Position numbers and translations under genes: made by a program. The notes below the pieces were generated by a model. That model saw only the letters and a program-made list of their open reading frames with translations, was not told the DNA's origin and did not search any database. This document shows positions 24,657-34,399 of a DNA stretch of 64,000 bases, piece after piece (position 1 is the stretch's first letter; every line of letters begins with the position of its first letter). Source of the stretch: Pontivivens insulae (lineage in GTDB: Bacteria; Pseudomonadota; Alphaproteobacteria; Rhodobacterales; Rhodobacteraceae); the NCBI RefSeq assembly GCF_900302495.1, contig NZ_OMKW01000002.1, positions 372,001 through 436,000 of the forward strand. The letters are read 5' to 3'.

Positions 24657-26144
24657 GTGCGACACTCAGTTTCTGCCGCTCTCATACTCATGACCACGAC
24701 TGCGCTGCCGGCCTTCGCGCAGGAGTTGACGCCTGCCCAGGCGTTGGCCCTGATCGAACAGGCTGCGGTAAGCATGAATGTCGACTTCAAGCTGCGCAAT
24801 CAGCGCGTAGAGGGCGATGCGATCGTTGCGGATGGTTTTAAGTACACGGCAGATGAGGAGGTGGGTCTCTTCACGTTCACGGGTGGTCCAATCGCACTCC
24901 GCCCTTCTGCTGACGATTATGACGTTGAGATCGACTGGCCTGAGCAGAGCAGTATTCGGATCGATAGTCGCGAAGGCGAGCTGGAAAGCCTCACCTTTGG
25001 CGTCGAGATGTTGGGGACAGATTATCGGTTCCGCATCGCGGACGGGGCACAACGTGATGCCGATGGCGTACCGGAGTTGATCGATTATACCTTCGATGTT
25101 GAGAGCTTTGCGATGACATTGCTTGAGTTCGAAGAGGCGGTTGGTGAGGACCCCGTGGATTTCGATCTCAATGTTCTTCTGTCCGAGCTCGGGAGTGTCG
25201 GCACGTGGGCAGCTGACGGGGACCAGTCAATGTCTGGCAGCATTGGATCGATGGTGACGGAGTTCTTTGTCGACGCGGTCGACGGGCGTTCCCGCAGTTC
25301 GTCGCGCAGTGAGGGTCTGTCATTCGCTTTGGATACGGCAGGGCCTCTCATCCGTGGGGAGACCGAGACGATTGGCCCAGATGACGTGCTTCGTTTTTCG
25401 TTCAGCTCATCTGGATCGCAAGGATCTGCGGAATTTGGGGGGCCGGATGGCAATTTCAGTTATCAGACGTCTTCGGGTGGAACCGCGTTTGCTGTTGGCG
25501 TCGGGGACGGGCGCTTTGACTTTGAAGCCGGAGCATCGGCCCTGAACGCTGATATTGCCTTTGATATGCTGCCAGTGCCCGGCGCGGCCTTTGCGGTTGA
25601 GGAAATGAGCCTAGACATTTCTGGCCCCATTTTGCCGTCTGACGAAGCCCAGGCAGCATCACTTTCACTGGGGCTGGAGCGGCTGACCGTGAGCGATACA
25701 CTTTGGGGACTGTTCGATCCGCAAGCGGTATTGCCGCGCGATCCTGCGACGTTGATCGCCGAGATATCGGCTGAAATAGATCTTCAGGAGGATTTGGGTG
25801 GTATGATGGAAATGGATCAACCACCATTCATGCCACGCTCCATTCAGATTGAACGGCTTGAAGCCGATGCGGTTGGTGCTGCTTTGATGGCGAGCGGCGC
25901 CTTCGATTTCATCGTGGATGGATTTGAGCCTATCCCAGTCGGCAAGGCGACTGTTGAAGTTTCCGGGATCAATCAGTTGATGGAAAACCTGACGCAGATT
26001 GGCGTGATTACAAGCAGTGATCTGCTGCCGGTTCGGATGATGCTTGGTGTCTTTATGCAGCCAAATGGTGATGACAGCTATTTTACGGAAATTGAAGCCG
26101 CAGCAGATGGGCTGATTTCTGCAAATGGTGTGCCGTTTCAGTAG
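24657..26144 (+). CDS. DUF2125-like periplasmic protein
   Basis: A 495-residue exported protein with signal peptide MRHSVSAALILMTTTALPAFA. The body is acidic and beta-rich with repeated patterns such as FDVESFAMTLLEFEEAV. Layout and length fit DUF2125 proteins of Rhodobacteraceae; the function is unknown. The start is GTG 24657, with GGAG 10 nt upstream. It is convergent with pdhC, with a shared terminator between them. Confidence 0.6.
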   Translation: MRHSVSAALILMTTTALPAFAQELTPAQALALIEQAAVSMNVDFKLRNQRVEGDAIVADGFKYTADEEVGLFTFTGGPIALRPSADDYDVEIDWPEQSSIRIDSREGELESLTFGVEMLGTDYRFRIADGAQRDADGVPELIDYTFDVESFAMTLLEFEEAVGEDPVDFDLNVLLSELGSVGTWAADGDQSMSGSIGSMVTEFFVDAVDGRSRSSSRSEGLSFALDTAGPLIRGETETIGPDDVLRFSFSSSGSQGSAEFGGPDGNFSYQTSSGGTAFAVGVGDGRFDFEAGASALNADIAFDMLPVPGAAFAVEEMSLDISGPILPSDEAQAASLSLGLERLTVSDTLWGLFDPQAVLPRDPATLIAEISAEIDLQEDLGGMMEMDQPPFMPRSIQIERLEADAVGAALMASGAFDFIVDGFEPIPVGKATVEVSGINQLMENLTQIGVITSSDLLPVRMMLGVFMQPNGDDSYFTEIEAAADGLISANGVPFQ

Positions 26145-26166
26145 CTTGCCTTAGAAAGGCAAATGA

Positions 26167-26193
26167 AAAGGGCCGCACTTTGTGCGGCCCTTT
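26167..26193. terminator. Bidirectional terminator between DUF2125 gene and pdhC
   Basis: AAAGGGCCGCAC (26167-26178) pairs with GTGCGGCCCTTT (26182-26193) around TTT. Both strands end in short T-rich runs, serving the two convergent genes. Confidence 0.75.
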
Positions 26194-26217
26194 CTATAAT
26201 GATTTGAGAAAGGCCGA

Positions 26218-27516
26218 TCAGGCGAGCATCGCGATTGGATCTTCGAGGTTGGCTTTGATCGCGGCCAGGAACTCGGCCCCCAGGGCACCGTCGATGACCC
26301 GGTGATCGACAGAGAGCGTGACGCTCATCACGGTTGCTGTCGTCAGTTCGCCATCGGCACCTACTACCGGCTTCTTCACGCCTGCGCCGACTGCGAGGAT
26401 CGAGGCGTGGGGCGGGTTGATGACCGCATCGAAATTTTCGATGCCCATCATACCAAGATTGGAGATCGCGAACGTGCCGCCCTGATATTCGTGGGGAGCA
26501 AGTTTGCGGTCGCGGGCGCGGCCTGCAAGATCCTTCATTTCAGCCGACAGCGCGCTGAGCGTCTTGGTGTCAGCGTCGCGCAGGACCGGAGTGAAGAGCC
26601 CGCCCTCAATTGCGACAGCAACAGCGACGTCGGACGGCTTCAGCTTGAGCACCCGATCGCCCGCCCAGACGGCATTGCAATCAGGCACTTCCTGAAGGGC
26701 GTTGGCGCAGGCCTTGATGATGAAGTCGTTGACCGAGAGCTTCACGCCCTTCGCTTCCAACCCTTTGTTCAACTGAGAGCGGAACTTCAGCAGGGCGTCG
26801 AGGTGAATGTCACGGCGCAGGTAGAAGTGCGGAACCGTCTGCTTAGCCTCGGTGAGGCGGGCGGCGATGGTCTTACGCATTCCGTCGAGCTTGACCTCTT
26901 CATAGTCTCGGTCGGCATACATCTTGGCGACGGCATCGGCGGAGGGGCCAGTGGACGGTGCTGCTGCCTTTGGCGCTTCTGCGGCTGCCTTGGGCGCTTC
27001 GGCCTTCGGTGCTGCAGTGGCATTTTCCACGTCGGCCTTGACGATACGGCCATGGGGCCCGGACCCCGTGATAGACGTCAGATCGAGACCTTTATCCGCT
27101 GCTATGCGGCGTGCGAGGGGGGATGCGAAGATGCGTTCACCGGACGGGTTCGCCGGTGCTGCTGGTGCAGGCTTTGCCTCAGCCGGGGCAGGCGCCGGAG
27201 CAGCCTCCGCAGGTGCCTCAGGCGCCGTGGTTGGCGCGGTGTCAGCGGATGCGCTGATATCATCGGCGCTTTCGCCATCTTCGAGCAGCACGGCGATCAG
27301 GTCATTGACCTTCACACCTTCCGTGCCTTCTGCGACGACGATCTTTCCGATGGTGCCTTCATCGACGGCCTCGAATTCCATCGTGGCCTTGTCCGTCTCA
27401 ATCTCTGCGATCACGTCACCGGAGGCGACGGTGTCACCCTCCTTGACGTTCCATTTCGCAAGCGTGCCTTCCTCCATCGTGGGCGACAGGGCGGGCATCA
27501 GGATGTTGATGGGCAT
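26218..27516 (-). CDS. pdhC: Pyruvate dehydrogenase E2, dihydrolipoamide acetyltransferase
   Basis: Core of the pyruvate dehydrogenase complex. It is 432 residues long. A lipoyl domain covers residues 1-80 with lipoylated Lys43 ([15 protein letters not shown]), then an Ala/Pro-rich linker, the E3-binding domain ([16 protein letters not shown], about 133-168), and the acetyltransferase domain ending with [11 protein letters not shown], which holds the catalytic His. The gene ends the pdhA-pdhB-pdhC operon, starting 12 nt after pdhB. Confidence 0.96.
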   Translation of the reverse strand: MPINILMPALSPTMEEGTLAKWNVKEGDTVASGDVIAEIETDKATMEFEAVDEGTIGKIVVAEGTEGVKVNDLIAVLLEDGESADDISASADTAPTTAPEAPAEAAPAPAPAEAKPAPAAPANPSGERIFASPLARRIAADKGLDLTSITGSGPHGRIVKADVENATAAPKAEAPKAAAEAPKAAAPSTGPSADAVAKMYADRDYEEVKLDGMRKTIAARLTEAKQTVPHFYLRRDIHLDALLKFRSQLNKGLEAKGVKLSVNDFIIKACANALQEVPDCNAVWAGDRVLKLKPSDVAVAVAIEGGLFTPVLRDADTKTLSALSAEMKDLAGRARDRKLAPHEYQGGTFAISNLGMMGIENFDAVINPPHASILAVGAGVKKPVVGADGELTTATVMSVTLSVDHRVIDGALGAEFLAAIKANLEDPIAMLA

Positions 27517-27528
27517 GGTCCTGTCTCC

Positions 27529-28923
27529 TTACTTGTAGGTCACGGCGCGCACAGCATCGATCACCTCTTGGGTCGATGTCAGGGCGAGCTTTTCGAGGTT
27601 GGCCGCGTAGGGCATCGGTACGTCTTTACCGGTACAGCTGAGCACAGGTGCATCGAGATAATCGAACGCCTCGGCCATGATGTGTGCTGCGATGTGATTG
27701 GACATCGAGGCGACCGGGAAGCCTTCCTCTACCGTCACGCAGCGGTTGGTCTTCTTCACCGAATTGATGACCGTTGCGTAGTCGATCGGGCGCAGGGTGC
27801 GCAGGTCGATCACCTCAGCGCTGATGCCCATTTCGGCGAGTGCGTCTGCAGCTTCGAGCGTGTAGGTCATACCGATGCCCCAGCTGACGAGGGTGACATC
27901 AGTGCCTTCGCGCCAGATCTTCGCCTTGCCGAATGGAATGGTGAAATCCTCAAGCTCCGGTACGTCGAAGGACTTGCCGTAGAGGATCTCGTTTTCGAGG
28001 AAGATCACCGGGTTCGGATCACGGATTGCCTGCTTGAGCAGGCCCTTGGCGTCAGCAGCGGAGTAAGGCTGCACGACTTTGAGACCCGGAATGGAGGCGT
28101 ACCATGCGGCGTAGTCCTGCGAGTGCTGCGCACCCACGCGGGCCGCGGCCCCGTTTGGACCGCGGAACACGATCGGACAGCCCATCTGACCGCCGGACAT
28201 ATAGAGTGTCTTAGCGGCAGAGTTGATGATCTGATCGATGGCCTGCATCGCGAAGTTGAAGGTCATGAACTCCACGATCGGGTTCAGACCACCAAAGGCC
28301 GCGCCCACGGCGAGGCCGGTGAAGCCATGCTCGGTGATCGGGGTATCGATCACACGTTTGGCGCCGAACTCGTCGAGCAGACCCTGGGAGATTTTATAGG
28401 CGCCTTGGTATTCGGCGACTTCCTCACCCATCAGGAAAACGTCTTCCGTGCGGCGCATCTCCTCAGCCATCGCGTCACGAAGCGCTTCGCGCACGGTTTG
28501 TGATTTGAAGGTTGTGCCTTCTGGGACGTCTGGCTCGGCTGCAGGTGAGGGGACATCCGCTGCGGGCTTGGCAGCGGCGGGGGCTGCTGCGTGTGTGCTC
28601 GCTGCCTCGGCCTCCGGCTCAACGGTTTCGGTCACGGCTCCTGCCGAACGGTCTGCGCTGTCGATATCGTCTGCGCTTTCGCCTTCTTCGAGCAAGATCG
28701 CGATGAGGTCGTTGACCTTGACGCCTTCGGTGCCTTCAGCGACGAGAATTTTTCCCATGACGCCTTCATCGACGGCCTCGAATTCCATCGTGGCCTTGTC
28801 GGTTTCAATCTCAGCGATCACGTCACCGGAGGTTACGGTGTCGCCCTCCTTCACGTTCCATTTCGCGAGTGTGCCTTCTTCCATCGTGGGGGAGAGGGCG
28901 GGCATAAGGATCTGGATGCTCAT
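27529..28923 (-). CDS. pdhB: Pyruvate dehydrogenase E1 beta with N-terminal lipoyl domain
   Basis: A 464-residue subunit: residues 1-80 form a lipoyl domain (Lys43), then an Ala/Pro linker to about 140, then the transketolase-like beta chain ([32 protein letters not shown]). The N-terminal lipoyl domain is typical of alphaproteobacterial PdhB. The start ATG 28923 overlaps the pdhA stop; the open upstream frame is excluded. The lipoyl domain is almost identical to that of pdhC. Confidence 0.96.
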   Translation of the reverse strand: MSIQILMPALSPTMEEGTLAKWNVKEGDTVTSGDVIAEIETDKATMEFEAVDEGVMGKILVAEGTEGVKVNDLIAILLEEGESADDIDSADRSAGAVTETVEPEAEAASTHAAAPAAAKPAADVPSPAAEPDVPEGTTFKSQTVREALRDAMAEEMRRTEDVFLMGEEVAEYQGAYKISQGLLDEFGAKRVIDTPITEHGFTGLAVGAAFGGLNPIVEFMTFNFAMQAIDQIINSAAKTLYMSGGQMGCPIVFRGPNGAAARVGAQHSQDYAAWYASIPGLKVVQPYSAADAKGLLKQAIRDPNPVIFLENEILYGKSFDVPELEDFTIPFGKAKIWREGTDVTLVSWGIGMTYTLEAADALAEMGISAEVIDLRTLRPIDYATVINSVKKTNRCVTVEEGFPVASMSNHIAAHIMAEAFDYLDAPVLSCTGKDVPMPYAANLEKLALTSTQEVIDAVRAVTYK

Positions 28924-29936
28924 GCGGAAGCCTCCTGCGGGAGTTCGTCTGCGTAAATGTCGGTCCAAAGCTCCTCGAGCGCAGGCTCGGGGCTTTCCTG
29001 CGCGAATTTCGCGCTTTCATTCACGACTGCTTTGATTTTCTTGTCGATGTCCTTGAGCTCATCTTCTGTCGCGTGGGAACCGGTAAGCAGGATGGATTTG
29101 ACTGCTTCGATTGGGTCACGCTCTTCACGCATTTTCTGGACTTCTTCGCGGGTCCGATATTTTGCCGGGTCGGACATGGAGTGGCCGCGGTACCGGTACG
29201 TCTTCACCTCGAGGATATAGGGGCCTTTGCCCGCGCGGCAGTGAGCGACGGCTTTTTCGCCTGCCTCTTTCACTGCAAGCACGTCCATGCCGTCTACTTC
29301 CTCTCCGGCGATCCCGAAGGCCGCGCCACGTTCCCAATAGGATGGAGAGTGGGTGGAACGTTGGACCGAGGTGCCCATCGCATACTGGTTGTTTTCGATC
29401 ACGAAGATTACCGGCAGATCCCAGAGGGCAGCCATGTTGTAGGTCTCGTAGACCTGGCCCTGGTTGGCCGCGCCGTCGCCAAAATAAGCGAAGCTGACAG
29501 TATCCTCGCCACGATACTTATTGGCGAAAGCGAGGCCCGCACCGATTGGCACCTGGGCTGCGACGATGCCGTGGCCACCGTAGAATTTCTTCTCCTCGGA
29601 GAACATGTGCATCGAGCCACCTTTACCGCGAGAGTATCCCCCTTCGCGTCCAGTGAGCTCGGCCATCACGCCGTTAGGATCCATGCCACAGGCAAGCATA
29701 TGACCATGATCACGGTAGGACGTGACGCGGCTGTCGCCTTCTTTAGCCGCGGCTTCGAGCCCGACCACCACGGCTTCCTGACCGATATACAGGTGACAGA
29801 ACCCGCCAATCAGACCCATTCCATAAAGCTGTCCGGCCTTCTCTTCAAAACGCCGAATGAGGAGCATATCCTCATAATATTGCAGCAGATCATCCTTGGA
29901 TGCGTTGGGCTTTTTCGCCGCTTTGCGGGTTGCCAT
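28920..29936 (-). CDS. pdhA: Pyruvate dehydrogenase E1 alpha
   Basis: A 338-residue thiamine-diphosphate subunit. The cofactor motif [20 protein letters not shown] is present, along with [18 protein letters not shown] and the phosphorylation-loop-like [18 protein letters not shown] 29936 with AGGGAG 8 nt upstream is preferred over GTG 29945. It is first of three genes of the complex. A palindromic site lies 64 nt upstream at 30000. Confidence 0.95.
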   Translation of the reverse strand: MATRKAAKKPNASKDDLLQYYEDMLLIRRFEEKAGQLYGMGLIGGFCHLYIGQEAVVVGLEAAAKEGDSRVTSYRDHGHMLACGMDPNGVMAELTGREGGYSRGKGGSMHMFSEEKKFYGGHGIVAAQVPIGAGLAFANKYRGEDTVSFAYFGDGAANQGQVYETYNMAALWDLPVIFVIENNQYAMGTSVQRSTHSPSYWERGAAFGIAGEEVDGMDVLAVKEAGEKAVAHCRAGKGPYILEVKTYRYRGHSMSDPAKYRTREEVQKMREERDPIEAVKSILLTGSHATEDELKDIDKKIKAVVNESAKFAQESPEPALEELWTDIYADELPQEASA

Positions 29937-29999
29937 GCGCGCCACTCCCTAGATTGTTCTATATCAAACCATCTGCCTTATAACGTAAGGTCAGGGCTT

Positions 30000-30019
30000 T
30001 TGCACCCCCTCTGGTGCAA
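30000..30019. promoter_or_regulatory. Palindromic operator-like site upstream of pdhA
   Basis: TTGCACC (30000-30006) and GGTGCAA (30013-30019) form a perfect 7-6-7 inverted repeat, 64 nt before the pdhA start and 37 nt from the FtsB-like gene end. The regulator is unknown. Confidence 0.4.
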
Positions 30020-30055
30020 GGGAGCAATGCGTGAGCGGCATAGCGATCGAAAGGG

Positions 30056-30367
30056 TCAGCGGATGATGATCTCGTCCGGGCGGGCGAGGCCCAACACATC
30101 GCGAGCGCGCTCATCAAGTAGATCTAGGTCGAGATAATCATCACTCAACCGCGCAACGCGGTTTTCCAAAACGGCCCGTTCCTGTTCCAGCAACGCAAGC
30201 GTCACCTCCAGATCCTGTGTCTGCTGACGCACTTCGGCCAGTCGGGCCAGACCATGATTGCCCTGCACGGCGGTGAAGCAGAAATAGAGTGTGAGACCGA
30301 TGACACCCACGGATGCGACAGCGCCACCAAGGGCGCGATATGGCAAATGTGGGAGCAGACGTTTCAC
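30056..30367 (-). CDS. FtsB/DivIC-like septum protein
   Basis: A 103-residue protein with one membrane helix (GAVASVGVIGLTLYFCFTAVQG), then a coiled coil (QQTQDLEVTLALLEQERAVL) and the conserved end LSDDYLDLDLLDERARDVLG. This is the septum formation initiator family that helps build the division site. GTG 30367 is chosen because family members start about 10 residues before the helix; no ATG lies upstream. It is upstream of pdhA in the same direction. Confidence 0.8.
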   Translation of the reverse strand: MKRLLPHLPYRALGGAVASVGVIGLTLYFCFTAVQGNHGLARLAEVRQQTQDLEVTLALLEQERAVLENRVARLSDDYLDLDLLDERARDVLGLARPDEIIIR

Positions 30368-30502
30368 AGGTTTGGCTTCACTTCGCTGGCAGAAAGCCTG
30401 TGGACCATGCCACAGGTGATTCGTCACGGGAATCCCGAAATCAATTTGCGGCGTGAATTGTGGCGAGATGGACTCACTTTTGCCGCAAATCCACCTTCCA
30501 CA

Positions 30503-30537
30503 AAAACAGAAAACGGGCGGAGGTAGCCTCCGCCCGT
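30503..30537 (-). terminator. Terminator of fba
   Basis: ACGGGCGGAGG (30513-30523) pairs with CCTCCGCCCGT (30527-30537); on the minus strand the stem is followed by TTTTCTGTTTTTG. It lies 33 nt after the fba stop. Confidence 0.8.
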
Positions 30538-30569
30538 AGCATCAATCTAGCGATGTTGAGGTGCGGGGA

Positions 30570-31499
30570 TCAGGCACGACCCTTGTAGATGTCGATGATC
30601 TTGCCGAGCATCTCTAGCGCTTCGCCACGCTCGCGCTGGAATGTGTTACGCCCGATGATGGAGCCGTTGCCGCCACCGTCACGGATTGCGCGCGCGTCGT
30701 CGTAAACCGAGTTCTCACCCTTCTTCGCACCGCCGGAGAACACGACGATCCGGCGGCCGTTGAAGCTTGCATCCATGCAGTTCTTCACACGCGCGGCTTG
30801 CGTCGAGATGTCGATTCCGTGCTCTTCGTAAACGGCCTTGGCCTCTTTCAGGCTGAGGTGGTCGGAGGAGAGCTTGATCTTGATGATATGCGCACCAAGC
30901 AGGGCTGCGATCTGCGCCGCATATGCGCCGATATCGATTGCGGTCTCTCCGTCCTTATCGAGCGCTTCGCCGCGCGGATAGGACCAGATAACTGTTGCAA
31001 CGCCCTTGGAGGCCGCTTCTTTGCGCATCTCGGCGATCTCTTCGAACATATCGAGGCCGAGGGAAGAGCCGGGGTAAATCGTAAAGCCGATGGCCGAGCA
31101 ACCGAGACGCAGCGCGTCGTCGACAGAGCCGGTCAGGGCCTGATCCTTTGGCGCTGCTGACGGGATCAAAGAGTTCGCGCTGTTGACCTTCAGGATTGTT
31201 GGGATCTGGCCCGCAAATGTATCAGCACCTGCCTCCAGCATGCCAAGTGGCGCGGCATAGGCCGATAGGCCCGCATCGATTGCAAGTTGGTAGTGATAGT
31301 GGGGGTCGTATGCCGCCGGGTTTGGTGCAAAAGACCGCGCCGGGCCATGCTCAAAGCCCTGATCGACCGGCAAGATGACCATTTTGCCAGTGCCGCCCAG
31401 CTTCCCGTTCATCAACATCCGGCACAGATTGCCCTTCACGCCGGGCGTGTCCCCCTCGTAATTGGCGAGAATATTGCGAACGATGCGGGTCGCTTTCAT
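30570..31499 (-). CDS. fba: Class I fructose-bisphosphate aldolase (DhnA type)
   Basis: A 309-residue aldolase cleaving fructose 1,6-bisphosphate to triose phosphates. The Schiff-base lysine region is HIIKIKLSSDHLSLKEA, and the phosphate-binding stretch RIVVFSGGAKKGENSVYDDAR is present. This is the archaeal-type/DhnA family rather than the metal-dependent class II. It lies downstream of pgk on the same strand, with its own terminator. Confidence 0.9.
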   Translation of the reverse strand: MKATRIVRNILANYEGDTPGVKGNLCRMLMNGKLGGTGKMVILPVDQGFEHGPARSFAPNPAAYDPHYHYQLAIDAGLSAYAAPLGMLEAGADTFAGQIPTILKVNSANSLIPSAAPKDQALTGSVDDALRLGCSAIGFTIYPGSSLGLDMFEEIAEMRKEAASKGVATVIWSYPRGEALDKDGETAIDIGAYAAQIAALLGAHIIKIKLSSDHLSLKEAKAVYEEHGIDISTQAARVKNCMDASFNGRRIVVFSGGAKKGENSVYDDARAIRDGGGNGSIIGRNTFQRERGEALEMLGKIIDIYKGRA

Positions 31500-31592
31500 G
31501 GGACAGCTCCTTGGGCCAGTTAGGATGGATTTGGCCTAGCGGACGCGAATTGGCTGCGTCAACCGCTGTGGACGGGCTGAAACCGGTTTGAA

Positions 31593-31618
31593 TCCGGCGA
31601 AGTCGGAACTTCGCCGGA
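31593..31618 (-). terminator. Hairpin after pgk
   Basis: TCCGGCGAAGT (31593-31603) pairs perfectly with ACTTCGCCGGA (31608-31618). No clear T-tract follows on the minus strand, so termination strength is doubtful. It lies between pgk and fba. Confidence 0.45.
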
Positions 31619-31675
31619 AAACGCTGATTTTTCTACAAAAAGGCGCGAAGCATCGCCCGAATGCTGGGCAAATGC

Positions 31676-32866
31676 TCAGGATTCGAGGGCTGAGACGCCG
31701 GGCAAGGTCTTGCCCTCCAGCCACTCCAAAAACGCCCCGCCAGCGGAGGAGACGTAGGTAAAGTCATCTGCGGCCCCCGCCACATTCAATGCGGCGACCG
31801 TGTCGCCGCCGCCTGCGACCGACACGATCTTACCCTCTTTGGTAAGCGACGCGGCAGCGAGGGCTGCGGCTTTGGTCGCCATGTCAAAGGGCTCAATTTC
31901 GAATGCGCCCAGCGGGCCGTTCCAGACCAGTGCCTTTGCCGTTCCGAAGAGTTCGGTGACAGAGGCGACCGTTTTCGGGCCGGCATCCAGGATCATCGCA
32001 TCCGCCGGACAGGCATCTGCGGCCACCGTTTCGCTATCAGCGCCAGCGGCAAACGCGCGTGCCACGACGACATCGCTGGGAAGGTGAAGGGTGCAGCCCG
32101 ATCCCTCGGCCTTTTCCATGATGTCCCGTGCGGTATCCGTCATGTCATGCTCACAAAGCGACTTACCCACATTGATCCCTTGTGCCGCGAGGAAGGTGTT
32201 CGCCATCCCGCCGCCGATGACGATGTGGTCCATGCGGCCAATCAGGTTGCCCAGCAAATCCAGCTTTGTGGAAACTTTTGCGCCGCCCACAAGTGCGACG
32301 ACCGGGCGCGGTGGATTGGCGAGGACACGTTCAAGCGCGCCCAGTTCCTCTGCCATCAGCCGACCGGCGCAAGAGGGCAGATGCGCAGCGACTCCAGCCG
32401 TCGAGCCATGGGCACGGTGCGCGGCAGAGAAGGCGTCGTTGCAGTAAATGTCGCCGCCAACGGCAAGCGCTTGGGCAAAGTCAGCACCATTCGCTTCTTC
32501 CTCGGCATGAAAACGCGTGTTTTCCAAGAGCAGAACATCACCGGACGGAAGGGCACCGATAGCTGCTTCTTTCTCTGCGCCGATGCAGTCCGCCGCGAAG
32601 TGCACACGCGCCCCGAACGCCTCGGCCAATGCTGGGACGAGGGGGCGCAGGCTCATCTCATCAACGACTTTGCCTTTCGGGCGCCCGAAATGTGCGAGCA
32701 ATACGGGCTTGCCGCCCTTTGCCAGAATGTCTTTCACAGTCGGGACGATCCGCTCGATCCGCGTCGCGTCTGTCACCTTGCCGTCCTGCATCGGGACGTT
32801 GATGTCCACGCGGGTCAACACGACCTTTCCGTTGAGGTCCATGTCGTCGAGTGTCTTCCAGCTCAT
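31676..32866 (-). CDS. pgk: Phosphoglycerate kinase
   Basis: A 396-residue glycolytic enzyme transferring phosphate from 1,3-bisphosphoglycerate to ADP. It has the N-terminal [19 protein letters not shown], the central [19 protein letters not shown], and the C-terminal [14 protein letters not shown] loop. ATG 32866 follows AAAGGA; the frame is open for 36 codons more upstream, but that stretch overlaps the small membrane protein gene. Confidence 0.96.
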   Translation of the reverse strand: MSWKTLDDMDLNGKVVLTRVDINVPMQDGKVTDATRIERIVPTVKDILAKGGKPVLLAHFGRPKGKVVDEMSLRPLVPALAEAFGARVHFAADCIGAEKEAAIGALPSGDVLLLENTRFHAEEEANGADFAQALAVGGDIYCNDAFSAAHRAHGSTAGVAAHLPSCAGRLMAEELGALERVLANPPRPVVALVGGAKVSTKLDLLGNLIGRMDHIVIGGGMANTFLAAQGINVGKSLCEHDMTDTARDIMEKAEGSGCTLHLPSDVVVARAFAAGADSETVAADACPADAMILDAGPKTVASVTELFGTAKALVWNGPLGAFEIEPFDMATKAAALAAASLTKEGKIVSVAGGGDTVAALNVAGAADDFTYVSSAGGAFLEWLEGKTLPGVSALES

Positions 32867-32913
32867 ACTGCGTTTTCCTTTGTTGAAGGGGGAGACTGCC
32901 GGGGCAGGGCATT

Positions 32914-33057
32914 TCAGCGCCAGAACGCGATCCAGGTGACCAACGCCCAGTGTTTCTTCATCAGGAAGATCCACAAATCCCAGCCAAAATAAAAATGATC
33001 AGCGGCAAAGATCGCAAGGATGATGATCGCAAGTATCAATCCAACCCTTGTGTTCAT
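32914..33057 (-). CDS. Small 47-residue membrane protein
   Basis: A short frame [20 protein letters not shown], followed by a Trp/Phe-rich part ending in VTWIAFWR. It has one clear membrane helix and a basic end. Similar small proteins occur in Rhodobacteraceae, some mis-annotated as glyceraldehyde-3-phosphate dehydrogenase (from memory). AGGACGC precedes the ATG. It lies 49 nt after yceI and 47 nt before pgk, all on the same strand. Confidence 0.6.
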   Translation of the reverse strand: MNTRVGLILAIIILAIFAADHFYFGWDLWIFLMKKHWALVTWIAFWR

Positions 33058-33106
33058 TGCGTCCTCCGCCGGTGCGGAGCCCTTCTAGGACAAGGGAAGC
33101 GTGCTG

Positions 33107-33685
33107 TCACCCGGCAACGGAGCAATCCGGTGCCACGCCATCGGGATGGCCGAGCAGGTTGAAGCTGAGCACAATTTCGCGTCCGACGCGGATGAAGCGA
33201 CTGACGCGGCCCTGACCGATGCCTAATTCGTCCAGATCCATGGTTAGATCCCCGCGCGCGCGCAGGCAGTTTCCCGGCCGTGTCAGCAGAAATGTGGTGC
33301 TGACCGGGTGACGTTGTCCTTTGATCGTCATGACGCCGTCGGCGCGCCAACGGCCCGGTTCGTCGAGAGGCGTGATGCCGTCAAGCTCGAACAACGCATC
33401 AGGATACCGTGCCGTGTCAAACCAATCTGCGGTTTGGGCAAAAGCCGTGCGCACAAAATCACCCAGCCTGACCGACGTGACATCGACCGCGACTTGAACG
33501 GCGGTATCTTGTGGCCGGAATTCGTTGAATTGTGCCGTCCCTTCAAGCCGTGTGAACGCACCGGGGAATGGGGTGTCGTTCTCTGTATATGTAAAGCTGA
33601 TTGCGCTTTGATCAGGCAGCAGCGTCCAATCCTGAGCGGCAGCCGGCAGGCCTGTAAGGGCAAGAAGGATTGCAAGATATCTCAT
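33107..33685 (-). CDS. YceI-family periplasmic protein
   Basis: A 192-residue exported protein with signal peptide MRYLAILLALTGLPAAAQ. The YceI lipocalin-like barrel is seen in WTLLPDQSAISFTYTENDTPFPGAF, VAVDVTSVRLGD and TIKGQRHPVSTTFLL. The family binds long isoprenoid or lipid molecules. Its ligand here is not known. It heads a minus-strand group with the small membrane protein and pgk. Confidence 0.9.
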   Translation of the reverse strand: MRYLAILLALTGLPAAAQDWTLLPDQSAISFTYTENDTPFPGAFTRLEGTAQFNEFRPQDTAVQVAVDVTSVRLGDFVRTAFAQTADWFDTARYPDALFELDGITPLDEPGRWRADGVMTIKGQRHPVSTTFLLTRPGNCLRARGDLTMDLDELGIGQGRVSRFIRVGREIVLSFNLLGHPDGVAPDCSVAG

Positions 33686-33736
33686 GGTGGGTCAGCCTAA
33701 GTTGCCAGACCCAAAGTGCCAGCCAAATGAGCGACG

Positions 33737-34333
33737 ATGCCGAAGAGTTTATCTTTCCCGACGCCTGAAGCAGTGCCCGAGGAATATGTTGCCCCTCGGT
33801 TCTGCCTTCGTCCCCTGCGCGAAACAGACGTTGAAGCTGACTATGCCGCGGTCATGTCGAGCCGCGCGTTCTTGCGTCAGTGGGAGCAGTCTGGATGGCC
33901 CGCGGATGATTTCACGCTCGAGGACAACCGTGCCGATCTGATCCGACACGAACGGGAACACCGCGCGGGAGAGGCCTATACCTTCACCGTCCTCGATCCG
34001 ACGCGGCAAGAGTGTCTCGGTTGCGTGTATATTTACCCGCCCGATTACAGGACCTTCACCCGTTCGCGTATCACCGCGCTATCGGATCATCGGTGGGCTG
34101 ACGGGATGGCCATTTTTCTTTGGGTGCGCACCGATATGTTCTTCATTGATCTCGACCGGACGCTTCTGGAGGCGCTTCGGAGCTGGCTTCCCAGTTGGGG
34201 TGTCGAGACGATGTATTTTGTCACCAGTGCAGGGCTCAAACGGCAAGTGGATATCTTCAACCAAGCAGGATTAAGGCCTCTGTTTGAGATCGACGATCCG
34301 AAACTTGCAGGCAGCAGTGTCGCATTCGGATAG
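33737..34333 (+). CDS. GNAT-family acetyltransferase-like protein
   Basis: A 198-residue protein. It begins with FCLRPLRETDVEADYAAVM, typical of GNAT proteins, and has YTFTVLDPTRQECLGCVYIYP and a helix-strand end (DIFNQAGLRPLFEID). The acetyl-CoA loop (Q/R-x-x-G-x-G/A) is poorly conserved, so activity is uncertain. It is convergent with tkt, sharing a terminator. Confidence 0.65.
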   Translation: MPKSLSFPTPEAVPEEYVAPRFCLRPLRETDVEADYAAVMSSRAFLRQWEQSGWPADDFTLEDNRADLIRHEREHRAGEAYTFTVLDPTRQECLGCVYIYPPDYRTFTRSRITALSDHRWADGMAIFLWVRTDMFFIDLDRTLLEALRSWLPSWGVETMYFVTSAGLKRQVDIFNQAGLRPLFEIDDPKLAGSSVAFG

Positions 34334-34343
34334 CTCACCCGCA

Positions 34344-34374
34344 AAAAAGCCCCACCGAGATGGCGGGGCTTTTC
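34344..34374. terminator. Bidirectional terminator between GNAT gene and tkt
   Basis: AAAGCCCC (34346-34353) pairs with GGGGCTTT (34365-34372), with an A-run before and T-run after, working for both convergent genes. Confidence 0.8.
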
Positions 34375-34399
34375 AAAATTCCAACATATGGGCGGGACG

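Noticed and set aside
26302-28503. Long open frame antisense to pdhC and pdhB (733 codons)
   Set aside because: It mirrors conserved pdh genes on the other strand; long antisense frames are usual in GC-rich DNA. Its sequence has no family features.
29073-30137. Open frame antisense to pdhA
   Set aside because: It crosses the pdhA start and the FtsB-like gene end, and no ribosome site or family features were seen.
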